Shown here in pieces: positions 51,887 to 61,092 of a stretch of DNA of 64,000 bases (position 1 is the stretch's first letter; each line of letters begins with the position of its first letter). Location: NCBI RefSeq assembly GCF_009811555.1, contig NZ_BLIN01000005.1:1931501-1995500 (forward strand). The letters run 5' to 3'. A program made the position numbers and the translations under genes. This DNA comes from Streptomyces caniferus (GTDB lineage: Bacteria; Actinomycetota; Actinomycetes; Streptomycetales; Streptomycetaceae). Below the pieces are notes generated by a model. It worked only from the letters and a program-made list of their open reading frames with translations, ran no database searches and was not told where the DNA came from.

Positions 51887-52963
51887 TCAGCCGATCTGCG
51901 CGCCGTAGGCCTTCAGGGCCTCGGGGACGGGCTGGAAGAAGGTTTCGCCGCCCTTGGAGCAGTCGCCGCTGCCGCCGGAGGTGAGACCGATCGCGGCATC
52001 GCCGTCGAAGAGCGCGCCACCGCTGTCACCGGGCTCGGCGCAGACGTCGGTCTGGATCAGACCCTCGACCGTGCCCTCCTGGTAGTTGACACTGGCGTTC
52101 AGCGCCTTGACCGTGCCGCCGTGCACCTGGGTGGTGCTGCCGCTGCGCTGCACCTTTTCGCCGACGGTGGCCTCCGCGGCCTTGGTGATCTTCTGCGTGC
52201 TGCCGTTGTAGAGGTCGACCGCGCTCGGGTGCGGAGTGTCGCCCGTGTACTTGGCGAGGGAGAAGTCGTCGCCCGGGAACTTCGAGTCCTCGGTGGTCGC
52301 GATCGCCGAACCGCCCTGCTTGTCCGACCAGCTCTTGATCTCGTTGCCGCAGTGGCCGGCCGTCAGGAAGTACGGCTTGCCGTCCTTGACGACATTGAAG
52401 CCGAGCGAGCAGCGGGCGCCGCTCCCCCAGATCGCGTCGCCGCCGCCGATGAAGGGTTTGAACTCACCCTTGCTGCGGCGCACCTCGACCTTGTCGCCGA
52501 GGCTCTTGGCGACCTTGGTGAGCCGGTCCAGCTTGGTCCCCTTGACCGTACGGTCCGCGGTCACCACGACCTTGTTGCTCTGCGGGTCGATGCCCCAGGA
52601 CGTACCGGGGATGGTCGCCTTCGACTTCAGCGTCCGCCGGGCCGAGTCGAGCTGGGCGAAGGTGTGCTCGACGAGTCTGGCCTCCGCCCCCTTGGCCCGC
52701 ACGGCCCGCGCCTGCGCCTTGTTCACGACGTTGACGACCAGCTTCTTGGCCTTGGCGTCGTAGAAGGAACCGGCGGTGTCCGTCTTGAGGTGCGAGGCGA
52801 GGGTGGACGCCGCGGCGGAGGTCAGCTTGGCGAGCACCGGGGTGCGGGCGGGGGCCGGGGTCGCGTTGGCGTTGGCGAGGGCGACAGTGGCGGTGGCGGC
52901 GAGCGCGAGGGCTCCCGCACCCGCGACGACGACGCGCCGGTTGGGTATGCGACGGTGCTTCAA
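51887..52963 (-). CDS. Secreted S1 serine protease, streptogrisin/alpha-lytic type
   Basis: A 358-residue preproprotease. A signal peptide (RRVVVAGAGALALAATATVALA) and an alpha-lytic-type prodomain (about 40-165, with AKKLVVNVVNKAQA and [18 protein letters not shown]) precede the mature protease. The triad is His in LTAGHCGNE, Asp in GDDFSLAKY and Ser in GDSGGALF. The TTG start at 52963 follows GGAGG at 7 bases; longer ATG frames would put 50 residues before the signal. The prodomain folds the enzyme and inhibits it until removed. Confidence 0.92.
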   Translation of the reverse strand: MKHRRIPNRRVVVAGAGALALAATATVALANANATPAPARTPVLAKLTSAAASTLASHLKTDTAGSFYDAKAKKLVVNVVNKAQARAVRAKGAEARLVEHTFAQLDSARRTLKSKATIPGTSWGIDPQSNKVVVTADRTVKGTKLDRLTKVAKSLGDKVEVRRSKGEFKPFIGGGDAIWGSGARCSLGFNVVKDGKPYFLTAGHCGNEIKSWSDKQGGSAIATTEDSKFPGDDFSLAKYTGDTPHPSAVDLYNGSTQKITKAAEATVGEKVQRSGSTTQVHGGTVKALNASVNYQEGTVEGLIQTDVCAEPGDSGGALFDGDAAIGLTSGGSGDCSKGGETFFQPVPEALKAYGAQIG

Positions 52964-53393
52964 GTCGGAGCCTCCGTGGGGGGGAAGAGCCCGGAAACCG
53001 TGGGGAGTTTCGCGGGCCCGGAGAGTGAGGAGCGGGGGCAGGAACGGATCCGCCCGAGGGGCAGGCCCCAGGGAGGCGCGTCCATGCCAACGTGCGGGGC
53101 CGAGTATTCCCATCCGCCTCACTCGCGCACAAGACCGGGTTCCGGTCTCCCGTGCGGGAGTTCACAGTTCCGCCACACGAAGGTCACACCGACACCCGCA
53201 CACCTCGATCCCGAGTGCGGACATCAGCGGGCACGCGCGGCGCTCGGCGGACGGCAACGTGTGTGGACTATAGCTGGCCGGAAAACAGCGGCCGGGGACC
53301 GGCCCCCGCACAGCAGGGATCGCCGTAAGTACCGTCACCAACAGGTACGTACGGCGATCAGACGGACATCAGGGGCGTATCGGCACTCCGCCG
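52964..53393. other. Intergenic region between protease and slipin genes
   Basis: 430 bp containing the protease promoter and the slipin terminator; no gene recognised. Confidence 0.4.
53318..53359 (-). terminator. Terminator of the slipin gene
   Basis: GATCGCCGTAAGTACC (53318-53333) pairs with 53344-53359 with a single mismatch over a 10-base loop, 35 bases downstream of the slipin stop. Confidence 0.7.
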
Positions 53394-54320
53394 CTACGGC
53401 AGGTCCTCGGCCTCGGGGAGCTCCTCCAGCTCCGGGGGCGGCACGCCCTCCGCACCGGTCTCGGTGGCCGCACGCGAGACCCCGGGCGTCGCCGCCGGAC
53501 CGGCCGGCCGCTCCCCGGCACCCCGCTCCGCCTCGGCCGCCGCGGTCTGCGCCTGGGCCTGCAGCCCGGAGCGCTCCAGGAACCGCAGCAGCTCGACGGG
53601 GAAGGGCAGGACGAGGGTGGAGTTCTTCTCGGCGGCGACCGCCACCACGGTCTGCAGCAGCCGCAGTTGCAGCGCGGCGGGCTGGTCGGACATCGCCTGG
53701 GCCGCCTGGGCCAGCTTCTTCGAGGCCTGCAGCTCGGCATCGGCGTTGATCACTCGCGCACGGCGGTCCCGGGTGGCCTCCGCCTGGCGGGCCATCGACC
53801 GCTTCATCGTCTCCGGCAGCGAGACGTCCTTGATCTCCACCCGGTCGACGGTCACCCCCCAGCCGATGGCCGGACTGTCCATCATCAGCTCCAGGCCCTG
53901 ATTGAGCTTCTCCCGGTTCGACAGCAGGTCGTCCAGTTCGCTCTTGCCGATGATCGACCGCAGGGAGGTCTGCGCCATCTGCGAGACCGCGAAGCGGTAG
54001 TCCTCGACCCGGACGACCGCGTCGGCGGCGTCCACGACCTTGAAATAGACCACCGCGTCGACCCGGACGGTGACATTGTCCCGGGTGATGCCCTCCTGGG
54101 CGGGGACCGGCATCGTGACGATCTGCATATTGACCTTGCGCATCCGGTCGACGCCCGGAACGATCATGGTGAATCCCGGCCCGCGCACCTCGGAGACCAG
54201 CCGCCCCAGCCGGAGCACCACACCGCGCTCGTACTGCTTGACCACCCGCGCCGCGGCCACGAAATAGACGGCACCCACGGAGGCCAGCGCCACCCCGGCC
54301 GTCACCAGCTCTTCGACCAT
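53394..54320 (-). CDS. Slipin/stomatin (SPFH, band 7) membrane protein
   Basis: A 308-residue SPFH protein. One N-terminal helix (VALASVGAVYFVAAARVV) anchors it. The band 7 domain (about 30-210) has KQYERGVVLRLGRLVSEVRGPGF, ITRDNVTVRVDAVVYFKVVDAADAV, and RVEIKDVSLPETMKRSMARQAEA. The tail is Ala/Pro/Glu-rich. Such proteins form membrane microdomains; a paired NfeD protease partner, common for slipins, is not seen here. The ATG at 54320 follows GGGAG. Confidence 0.9.
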   Translation of the reverse strand: MVEELVTAGVALASVGAVYFVAAARVVKQYERGVVLRLGRLVSEVRGPGFTMIVPGVDRMRKVNMQIVTMPVPAQEGITRDNVTVRVDAVVYFKVVDAADAVVRVEDYRFAVSQMAQTSLRSIIGKSELDDLLSNREKLNQGLELMMDSPAIGWGVTVDRVEIKDVSLPETMKRSMARQAEATRDRRARVINADAELQASKKLAQAAQAMSDQPAALQLRLLQTVVAVAAEKNSTLVLPFPVELLRFLERSGLQAQAQTAAAEAERGAGERPAGPAATPGVSRAATETGAEGVPPPELEELPEAEDLP

Positions 54321-54341
54321 CACGGCTCCCTGAAACGTGCC

Positions 54342-54378
54342 GCATACCGTCCAAATTGCGTCATTTACCATGGTATGC
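54342..54378. promoter_or_regulatory. Inverted repeats upstream of the slipin gene
   Basis: GCATACC (54342-54348) and GGTATGC (54372-54378) form an inverted repeat with a 23-base spacer. The perfect palindrome TACCATGGTA (54366-54375) overlaps the right half. Confidence 0.4.
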
Positions 54379-54419
54379 CTGGCTCGGGGAGCCGGTCGAG
54401 GCGCGCACCGGGCACGGCC

Positions 54420-54449
54420 GGGCCCCCGTCCACCGGCGGACGGGGGCCC
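54420..54449 (-). terminator. Terminator of the second S1 protease gene
   Basis: GGGCCCCCGTCC (54420-54431) pairs perfectly with 54438-54449 around a 6-base loop, about 100 bases downstream of the protease stop. Confidence 0.65.
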
Positions 54450-54550
54450 TTGTGCTGCCGGAGCCGGGTCCGGCGATCGGTGCGGAGGTCACTCCGTGCG
54501 GGGTCCCGGTGCGCACCGGGGCAGGTCCGTACGGAGTCGGCGGGCCGGCG

Positions 54551-55450
54551 TCAGTAGACGCTCACGCCGTAGGCGCTCAGCGCCTCGGTGACGGGCTGGA
54601 AGAACGTGGTGCCGCCGGAGGTGCAGTCGCCGCTGCCGCCGGAGGTGAGGCCGAGCGCCTTGGTCCCGGAGTAGAGGGGGCCGCCGCTGTCGCCGGGCTC
54701 CGCGCAGACGGTGGTCTGGATGAGTCCGGAGACGATGTCGCCGCCGCCGTAGTTGACGGTGGCATTCAGCGCGGTGACCTGGCCGCTGTGGGTACCGGTG
54801 GTGGAGCCCCGGCGGGTGACCGTCTGGCCGACGGACGGGGTGCCGGCACTGGTGATGTCCTGGCTGCCGACGGTGCCCGCGTGGGACACCGAGCCGGTGT
54901 ACTTGATGATGCCGTAGTCGTTGCCGGGGAAGCTGCTGCCCGCGGTCGGGCCGATGCTCGCGCCGGAGCCGGTGGTCCACGGCGGGTTGCCGTCGGTGCA
55001 GTGACCGGCGGTCAGGGCGTAATAGGTGCTGCCGCTGCGGACGTTGAAGCCCAGCGAGCAGCGCCAGCTGGGGGCGTAGATGGCGTCGCCGCCGGAGATG
55101 AACTTGCGGAAGGTGCCCGCGATGCGGTCGATGCGGACCGCGTCGGCGTTGCCGCCCGCGGCCCGCTCGATCTTGGCGATCCCCGCCTGGGAGACCGTGC
55201 GGTCGGCGGTGACGACCAGGGTGTGGGTCCTGCTGTCGACCCGCCAGGCGGTGCCCGCGACATCCGCGGTACGCACCGCGTTGCCGGCGGCGGTGAGCTG
55301 GGTGGCGCTGAACGTCCTTGTGGGGGCGGGGTTCTGCGCATTGGCGGTGGGGATGGCGATGGCACCTACGGCCACCAGTCCGGACGCCACGGCGATCAGC
55401 CGGGTGCGTCTCGCTACGCCGCTGCGGGGGGTGGTGCGCTCGTTCCTCAC
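54551..55450 (-). CDS. Secreted S1 serine protease, streptogrisin type (second copy)
   Basis: A 299-residue preproprotease close in plan to streptogrisin A/B. Signal peptide ([19 protein letters not shown], ending PTANA), then a short prodomain with [19 protein letters not shown], then the mature enzyme beginning near [19 protein letters not shown]. The triad is His in LTAGHCTDG, Asp in GNDYGIIKY and Ser in GDSGGPLY. The GTG start at 55450 has GGAGG 5 bases upstream. It is clearly related to the protease at 51887 and probably arose by duplication, with slipin inserted between them. Confidence 0.92.
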   Translation of the reverse strand: MRNERTTPRSGVARRTRLIAVASGLVAVGAIAIPTANAQNPAPTRTFSATQLTAAGNAVRTADVAGTAWRVDSRTHTLVVTADRTVSQAGIAKIERAAGGNADAVRIDRIAGTFRKFISGGDAIYAPSWRCSLGFNVRSGSTYYALTAGHCTDGNPPWTTGSGASIGPTAGSSFPGNDYGIIKYTGSVSHAGTVGSQDITSAGTPSVGQTVTRRGSTTGTHSGQVTALNATVNYGGGDIVSGLIQTTVCAEPGDSGGPLYSGTKALGLTSGGSGDCTSGGTTFFQPVTEALSAYGVSVY

Positions 55451-56133
55451 TGATTCCTCCGAGGGGGATCGGGGGCCGCCGGTGGGCGGCCCGTGAGGCG
55501 CAGCCGAAGGGCACGCGGGAATCCGCACGTTCATTTTCAGCGTGCCCCTGACAAGCGCTGAGCGGAGTTTCGGGTGCGCCGCCCCCGCAGCGCAAGAGGG
55601 TCACACGATTGTCTTGTGCCGGTTACACGTTTCCCCTGGCCGCATCCCCCGCAACACGCCGCCCCGGCAGCCTTGTCGACGGCTGCCGGGGCGGCGCCGA
55701 CCCCCTCGGTCGGAGCTGGGACGGATCAGCGGACGTTACGGTTCCGCTCCCCGGCCGACAGACAGGGCGGCGGGCAGGGCGTTGCCGGAAGCGGCAGCCC
55801 CACGGGGAGCGTGGCGCCGCGCCGGAGTGCTCCACCGGGCCGGAGGGCCCGGGACCGGCGGGGCATGTGCGCTGGTCCCGCCCACGAACCGACCGCCGGG
55901 TCAGGTTCGCCCTCCGCTGACCACTTGCCGTCGACCAAGGGTCAGGTACCGACCGTGACGTTCTTCATACTGTCAGTTTCCTTACGGGGCGCATAAGCTG
56001 ATGCCGCGCCACCCTCTTTGCACCAGATGTGTCACGAACCCCCCGTGCGGCGGCTATCCACTTGGCACACTGTCGGCCTGATGGACGACGATAGGGGTAC
56101 ACACACAGACACCGCGGGTGAGAGGAGGCGTCA
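55451..56133. other. Large gap before sepF with an orphan hairpin
   Basis: 683 bp between divergent genes. Besides the hairpin at 55657-55696, a minus-strand frame 55726-55938 reads MVDGKWSAEGEPDPAV then low-complexity sequence and ends 30 bases before the hairpin. A nine-codon frame (MKNVTVGT, ATG 55968) has AAGGAAA upstream. Neither is strong enough to call as a gene. Confidence 0.4.
55657..55696. terminator. Orphan 16-bp terminator-like hairpin
   Basis: The left arm 55657-55672 (ending CCCCGGCAGCC) pairs perfectly with 55681-55696 around an 8-base loop. No annotated gene ends here, since both neighbours are divergent. Confidence 0.6.
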
Positions 56134-56583
56134 ATGGGATCGGTGCGCAAGGCGAGCGCCTGGCTTGGCCTCGTCGACGACAGTGATGACGAGCGCTACT
56201 ACGACGACGACTACGCCGAGGGACCCGATGCCGGCGACTCGGGCGAGAGCCCCTGGGTCACCGACCCCCGGATCCGGGTGGCCGACGAGGCCGCCCAGGA
56301 CCAGGGCACCCGCATCGCCACGGTCACCCCGGAGAGCTTCCGGGACGCCCGCGGCATCGGCGAGCTCTTCCGGGACGGCGTCCCGGTGATCGTCAACCTG
56401 ACGGCCATGGAGCCCTCCGACGCCAAGCGGGTGGTGGACTTCGCGGCCGGCCTGACCTTCGGTCTGCGCGGTTCGATCGAGCGGGTCGCCACCCGGGTGT
56501 TCCTGCTGACCCCCGCCGACTACAAGGTCGTCAGCGGCGAGGCCCGCGCCCACCGCAACGGCGGCTTCTTCAACCAGAGTTGA
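56134..56583 (+). CDS. sepF: SepF-family cell division protein (paralogue)
   Basis: A 149-residue protein. The first 50 residues are an acidic, Tyr-rich linker ([18 protein letters not shown]) after a short N-terminal helix, [13 protein letters not shown], that can bind membrane. The SepF core (about 60-140) reads [49 protein letters not shown] and [11 protein letters not shown]. SepF tethers and bundles FtsZ. This gene is not in a division cluster, so it is likely one of the extra Streptomyces SepF copies. The ATG at 56134 follows GAGGAGG. Confidence 0.93.
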   Translation: MGSVRKASAWLGLVDDSDDERYYDDDYAEGPDAGDSGESPWVTDPRIRVADEAAQDQGTRIATVTPESFRDARGIGELFRDGVPVIVNLTAMEPSDAKRVVDFAAGLTFGLRGSIERVATRVFLLTPADYKVVSGEARAHRNGGFFNQS

Positions 56584-56689
56584 GCGCGACCCGCGGGTGT
56601 CCGGCCGGGGGTCCGGGGGCTCGCAGCGGCAGAAGCAGGTGGGCGGGCCCCCGGATCGCGCGGCGACCGGCGTCAGCGGGCGAGGCCGC

Positions 56690-57898
56690 TCACCGGAAGG
56701 CGTCCAGACCGGTGAGCGCCTTGCCGAGCACCAGCTGGTGCATCTCGACGGTGCCCTCGTAGGTGAGCACCGATTCCAGGTTGGTCGCATGCCGCATGAC
56801 GGGGTACTCCAGCGAGATCCCGTTGGCGCCGAGGATCGTCCGGGCCGTGCGGCAGATCTCGATCGCCTCCCGTACGTTGTTCAGCTTGCCGAAGCTGATC
56901 TGCTCGGGGCGCAGCCGCCCCGCGTCCATCCGCCGCCCCAGATGATGGGCCAGCAGGATCCCCTTGTGCAGTTCGACGGCCATGTCGGCGAGCTTGGCCT
57001 GGGTGAGCTGGAAGCCGCCGATGGGCTTGCCGAACTGCTCCCGCGTCTTCGCGTAGTCCAACGCCGCCTCGAAGCTGGCGCGGGCGGCTCCCATGGAGCC
57101 CCAGACGATGCCGTAGCGGGCGTGGCTGAGGCAGCCGAGCGGGCCGCGCAGCCCGGTGACGTCGGGGAGCACCGCGTCGGCCGGCAGCCGTACGTCGTCC
57201 ATGACGAGTTCGCTGGTCACCGAGGCCCGCAGGGACCACTTGTGCTTGATCTCGGGGGCCGAGAACCCCGGGGTGTCGGTGGGGACCACGAAGCCGCGGA
57301 TGCCGTCGTCGGTACGGGCCCAGACCACCGCGACCCCGGCCACCGAGCCATTGGTGATCCACATCTTGCGCCCGTTGAGCACCCAGTCGCCCCCGCTCCC
57401 GCGCTTGGCGTGGGTCCGCATCGCCGCGGGGTCGGAGCCGTGGTCGGGCTCGGTCAGGCCGAAGCAGCCGATGATCTCGCCGGCCGCCATTCCGGGCAGC
57501 CACCGCTGCTTCTGCTCCTCGGAGCCGAAGCGCCAGATCGCGTACATGGCCAGCGAGCCCTGGACGGAGACCAGCGAGCGGATGCCGGAGTCGGCGGCCT
57601 CCAGTTCCAGGCAGGCCAGGCCGTACTGGACGGCGGAGGCGCCCGCGCAGCCGTAACCGGTCAGGGACATCCCGAGGGCGCCGAGGGAGCCCAGTTCGCG
57701 GGCGAGTTCGCGGATGCCGGGGAGTTCGCCGCGCTCGTACCAGTCGGCGATCTGCGGCAGGACCCGGTCGGCGGCCCACCCGCGGACGGTGTCGCGGACG
57801 GCGCGGTCCTCGTCGGTCAGCAGGTCGTCGAGGCCCAGGGGGTCACCGGGGTCGAACGGCGGGACCGCAGAGGAAGCTGCGGACGGCTTTGCGGACAT
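56690..57898 (-). CDS. gcdH: Acyl-CoA dehydrogenase, glutaryl-CoA dehydrogenase type
   Basis: A 402-residue flavoenzyme. DPLGLDDLLTDEDRAVRDTVR at the start, CFGLTEPDHGSDPAAMRTHAKR, KMWITNGSVAGVAVVWART and GLACLELEAADSGIRSLVSVQGSL are typical of glutaryl-CoA dehydrogenases. The catalytic base is Glu381 in TYEGTVEMH. The reaction oxidises and decarboxylates glutaryl-CoA to crotonyl-CoA in lysine/tryptophan breakdown; related substrates are possible. The ATG at 57898 is used. The palindrome AACTAGCAGCGGTAGTT lies 37 bases upstream, matching the site before the aldehyde dehydrogenase. Confidence 0.88.
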   Translation of the reverse strand: MSAKPSAASSAVPPFDPGDPLGLDDLLTDEDRAVRDTVRGWAADRVLPQIADWYERGELPGIRELARELGSLGALGMSLTGYGCAGASAVQYGLACLELEAADSGIRSLVSVQGSLAMYAIWRFGSEEQKQRWLPGMAAGEIIGCFGLTEPDHGSDPAAMRTHAKRGSGGDWVLNGRKMWITNGSVAGVAVVWARTDDGIRGFVVPTDTPGFSAPEIKHKWSLRASVTSELVMDDVRLPADAVLPDVTGLRGPLGCLSHARYGIVWGSMGAARASFEAALDYAKTREQFGKPIGGFQLTQAKLADMAVELHKGILLAHHLGRRMDAGRLRPEQISFGKLNNVREAIEICRTARTILGANGISLEYPVMRHATNLESVLTYEGTVEMHQLVLGKALTGLDAFR

Positions 57899-57933
57899 GG
57901 CGGGGCCTCCGGCGGGTTCAGCGCTCGCGCGAA

Positions 57934-57952
57934 AAACTAGCAGCGGTAGTTA
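57934..57952. promoter_or_regulatory. Palindromic operator candidate, copy 2
   Basis: AAACTAGCAGCGGTAGTTA shares 16 of 19 positions with 4467-4485, including both AAACTA and GGTAGTT halves. It lies 37 bases upstream of the glutaryl-CoA-type dehydrogenase start. Confidence 0.6.
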
Positions 57953-58037
57953 TCTCGCTTCCGACGGTACGGCCCGCGATGCCGCGCGGCAAGGGTCACC
58001 GCCGCGCGGCGGGGCGGCCGCAGGCGCGTCGCGCCGG

Positions 58038-59687
58038 TCAGCGCCCGGAGTTCGCCGGGGCGGGCTCGCCGTCGCGGCCGGCGCCGGCCGTGCCATCGGC
58101 CGGAGCAGGCTCCCCGTCCGCCTCGGCCCGCTCCGTGGAGTCCGCCGCCCGGCGCGGCAGTCGCAGCGCGATGCCGGCACCGATCAGCAGCAGCACGGCG
58201 CTGGCGACGAGGGTGACGTGCAGCCCGTGGACGAAGGACTCCCGGGCGGCCTCGCGCAGCGTGGCCCTGGCGTCCTCGCCCAGACCGGCGGCCACCTTGT
58301 AGGCCTCGCCGAGGGAGTGCGCGGCCGAGGCGGAAGCCCGCCCGGGGACGCCGTCGACGTGGTTCAGGCCCGGGGCGTAGGCGGCGTTCATGACGCTGCC
58401 GAGCAGGGCGACACCGATCCCCGCGCCGAGTTGGTAGGAGGTCTCCCCGATCGCGGCGGCGCCGCCCGACTGCTCGGCCGGGGCCTCGCTGAGCATCGAC
58501 TCGTACGCCCCGAACAGCGTGGACTGGAAGCCGAAGCCGAGCAGGACGAAGCCCGTGGACAGCAGCCACGGACGGTCCTGGCTGCTCATCGCGGTCAGAC
58601 AGAGCACCGCGACGGCGGTCAGCACGAAGCCGAGGGAGACCATGGCGCGCGGGCCGACGGCCTGCAGCATCTTCGAGCCGGTCAGGCCGGCGGCCATCGC
58701 CGCGAAGACCAGCGGCAGCATCCGCAGGCCGGTCTCCAGCGGGCTCAGTCCGAGGACGAGCTGGAGGTACTGGACGGCGATCAGCTGCAGGCCCACCAGG
58801 GCGAGCATGGCCAGCACGATGCAGCCGACGGAGGTGCCGAAGGCGGGCCTGGCGAACAGCCGCATATCGATCAGCGGGTGCTCGCGGCGGCGCTGGCGGC
58901 GGACGAACAGGACCAGCAGCAGCACGCCGAGGACGATGGGCAGCAGGGTGGTCGGGCCCACCACGGCAGCGCCGCTGCCGATCCGCTTGACGCCGAGGAC
59001 GATGCCCAGCACGCCGAGCGCCGCGACGACCGCGCCGATCACGTCCCAGGGGCCGTTGCGCTCACCACGCGACTCCGGCAGCAGCCACCGGCCTATCAGC
59101 AGCATCGCGGCCATCATCGGGATGTTGATGAGGAAGACCGAGCCCCACCAGAAGTTCTCGACGAGGAAGCCGCCGAGGACCGGACCGACCGCGGCGCCGA
59201 CCGCGGCCACCGCGCTCCACACCCCGATGGCGACCGCGCGCTCGCGCCGGTCGGGGAAGACCTGCCGCAGGATCGACAGCGTGGCCGGCATGATCATGGC
59301 GCCGCCGATGCCGAGCAGGGCGCGGGCCACCATCAGGATCTGCGGGTTGGGCGCGAGCGCGGCGGCGGCCGAGGCGAGGCCGAAGAGGCCGTAGCCGAGG
59401 AGGAGGACGCGGCGGCGGCCGACGCGGTCGCCGAGGGTGCCGAAGAGGATCAGCAGTGAGGCCGCGATCAGCGGGTAGACATCGACGATCCAGAGGAGCT
59501 CCACCGGCCCCGGCCGCAGGTCCTCGGTGACCGAGGGCACGGCGACGTACAGGATCGTGGTGTCCAGCGCGACGAAGAGCAGGCTGACGCACAGCACGAT
59601 CAGCACGGTCCAGCGATTCGCGCCGCCGCCTGTGAGCCGGGGAACACCAGCCGTCCGTCCACTGCCGGACGCCGTCGTCCCGGACAT
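58038..59687 (-). CDS. MFS drug exporter, DHA2 (14-helix) type
   Basis: A 549-residue transporter. Motif A is GDRVGRRRVLLLGYGLFGLA (about residue 85), followed by LLGIGGAMIMPATLSILRQVFPDRRERA, and motif C-like GPVLGGFLVENFWWGSVFLINIP. Fourteen helices and a charged C-terminal tail (AEADGEPAPADG) are visible. DHA2 members export toxic compounds by proton antiport. The ATG at 59687 follows GGAGG at 6 bases. No adjacent regulator is present. Confidence 0.92.
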   Translation of the reverse strand: MSGTTASGSGRTAGVPRLTGGGANRWTVLIVLCVSLLFVALDTTILYVAVPSVTEDLRPGPVELLWIVDVYPLIAASLLILFGTLGDRVGRRRVLLLGYGLFGLASAAAALAPNPQILMVARALLGIGGAMIMPATLSILRQVFPDRRERAVAIGVWSAVAAVGAAVGPVLGGFLVENFWWGSVFLINIPMMAAMLLIGRWLLPESRGERNGPWDVIGAVVAALGVLGIVLGVKRIGSGAAVVGPTTLLPIVLGVLLLVLFVRRQRRREHPLIDMRLFARPAFGTSVGCIVLAMLALVGLQLIAVQYLQLVLGLSPLETGLRMLPLVFAAMAAGLTGSKMLQAVGPRAMVSLGFVLTAVAVLCLTAMSSQDRPWLLSTGFVLLGFGFQSTLFGAYESMLSEAPAEQSGGAAAIGETSYQLGAGIGVALLGSVMNAAYAPGLNHVDGVPGRASASAAHSLGEAYKVAAGLGEDARATLREAARESFVHGLHVTLVASAVLLLIGAGIALRLPRRAADSTERAEADGEPAPADGTAGAGRDGEPAPANSGR

Positions 59688-59898
59688 GCAGCACCTCCAG
59701 TCATGCTCTCGCGGCCACGGATCAGGGCGCGAAAACGCCCCGGGGGAACCGGCGGCACAAGCGAGTAGGGACGTCAGACTACGCGAGTCCCGGTGGGTGC
59801 CGCGTGGCTCACCTCACGATGAGACGCGCATCGCAGCCCGGTACGTTGCGCCTCCCGCCGTCGGCAATCGTTCTTCGGCCACCTGGATAATCGTCGGG

Positions 59899-61092
59899 AT
59901 GAACGATCTTGCCTCCGCCGCCGTACCCGGCCGCCCGCCGTGCGACGTCCCCGCCGCACGCGCCGCGCTGCGCCGGGCCGCACCCGCGCTGGCGGCCTTC
60001 GCGGCGATCCGGCTGCTGGGACTGGTCGTTCTCGCGGTGTGGTCGACGGCCGACGGCAAGGACTGGCACACGCTGCTGACCGCGCGCTGGGACGCGCTCT
60101 GGTACACCCGGGTCGCCGAGCAGGGCTACGGCTACACCGTGCAACTGCCCAACGGCGACGTGCACTCCAACCTGGCGTTTTTCCCGCTGCTGCCCTGGCT
60201 GGAGCGCGGACTGTCGGCCCTGACGCCGCTGTCGCCCGCCGACGCCGGGCTGGTGGTGACATGGCTGGCCTCACTGGCTGCGGCCTGGGCGCTCTACGCG
60301 ACCGGCGAGCGGCTCCACGGGCAGCGGGCCGGGATCGCCCTGGCGGCGCTGTGGGCCGCGCTGCCGGTCGGGATCGTGCAGTCGATGGCGTACTCGGAGG
60401 CGCTGTTCACCGCGCTCGCCGCCTGGAGCCTGTACGCCGTACTGACCGGGCGCTGGGTGTGGGCGGGCGTACTGACCTCGCTGGCCGGGCTGACCCGGCC
60501 GGTGGGCGCGGCGGTGGTCGCGGCCGTGTGGATCACCGCGGCGGTGACGCTGTGGCGGCAGCGGACCGGCGGCGTACGGCTGCGCGCGGCGCTGCGCGCG
60601 CAGCCGGGTCTGCTGCCCGGCGTGCTGCTCGCCCCGCTCGGCTGGTGCGGCTTCTTCCTGTGGGTGGGGGCGCGGCAGGGCTCGTTCACCGGCTACCTGG
60701 ACGTCCAGGGCAACTGGGGCAACGGCTTCGACGGGGGGATCGCCTTCGGCACCTTCGCCTGGCACCAGTTGTCGGGACCCGCCTTCGCCGCCGGCCTCGG
60801 GCTGCTCGTCGGCGTCGGGCTGGTGATCTGGCTGTATCTGCGCGGCGTACGGCAGGGCCAGCCGCTGCCGCTGGCGGTCTACGGCGGGACCGTGCTGCTG
60901 CTCGCGCTGACCGCCAAGGGCTACTTCGGGTCCAAGCCGCGGCTGATGCTGCCGGCCTATCCGCTGCTGCTGCCGCTGGCGGTGGGGCTCGCGCGGTGGC
61001 GCCCGGTACGGGCCTGGCTGGTCGTCGGCCTGGTGGCGGCGGGCTCGGCGGCGTACGGGGCGTTCTGGCTGAACGGTTCGGGGCCTCCGTGA
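59899..61092 (+). CDS. PIG-V-like mannosyltransferase family membrane protein
   Basis: A 397-residue protein with about 9-10 helices. The first luminal loop has WDALWYTRVAEQGYGY and the DVHSNLAFFPLLPWLER segment, the signature of PIG-V/GT-C-type mannosyltransferases. LAGLTRPVGAAV and GYFGSKPRLMLPAYPLLLPLA follow. Members use polyprenyl-phosphate mannose; in actinobacteria they may glycosylate lipids or proteins. The ATG at 59899 follows GTCGGG, a weak site. It stands alone between divergent DHA2 and the PAP2 gene. Confidence 0.85.
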   Translation: MNDLASAAVPGRPPCDVPAARAALRRAAPALAAFAAIRLLGLVVLAVWSTADGKDWHTLLTARWDALWYTRVAEQGYGYTVQLPNGDVHSNLAFFPLLPWLERGLSALTPLSPADAGLVVTWLASLAAAWALYATGERLHGQRAGIALAALWAALPVGIVQSMAYSEALFTALAAWSLYAVLTGRWVWAGVLTSLAGLTRPVGAAVVAAVWITAAVTLWRQRTGGVRLRAALRAQPGLLPGVLLAPLGWCGFFLWVGARQGSFTGYLDVQGNWGNGFDGGIAFGTFAWHQLSGPAFAAGLGLLVGVGLVIWLYLRGVRQGQPLPLAVYGGTVLLLALTAKGYFGSKPRLMLPAYPLLLPLAVGLARWRPVRAWLVVGLVAAGSAAYGAFWLNGSGPP

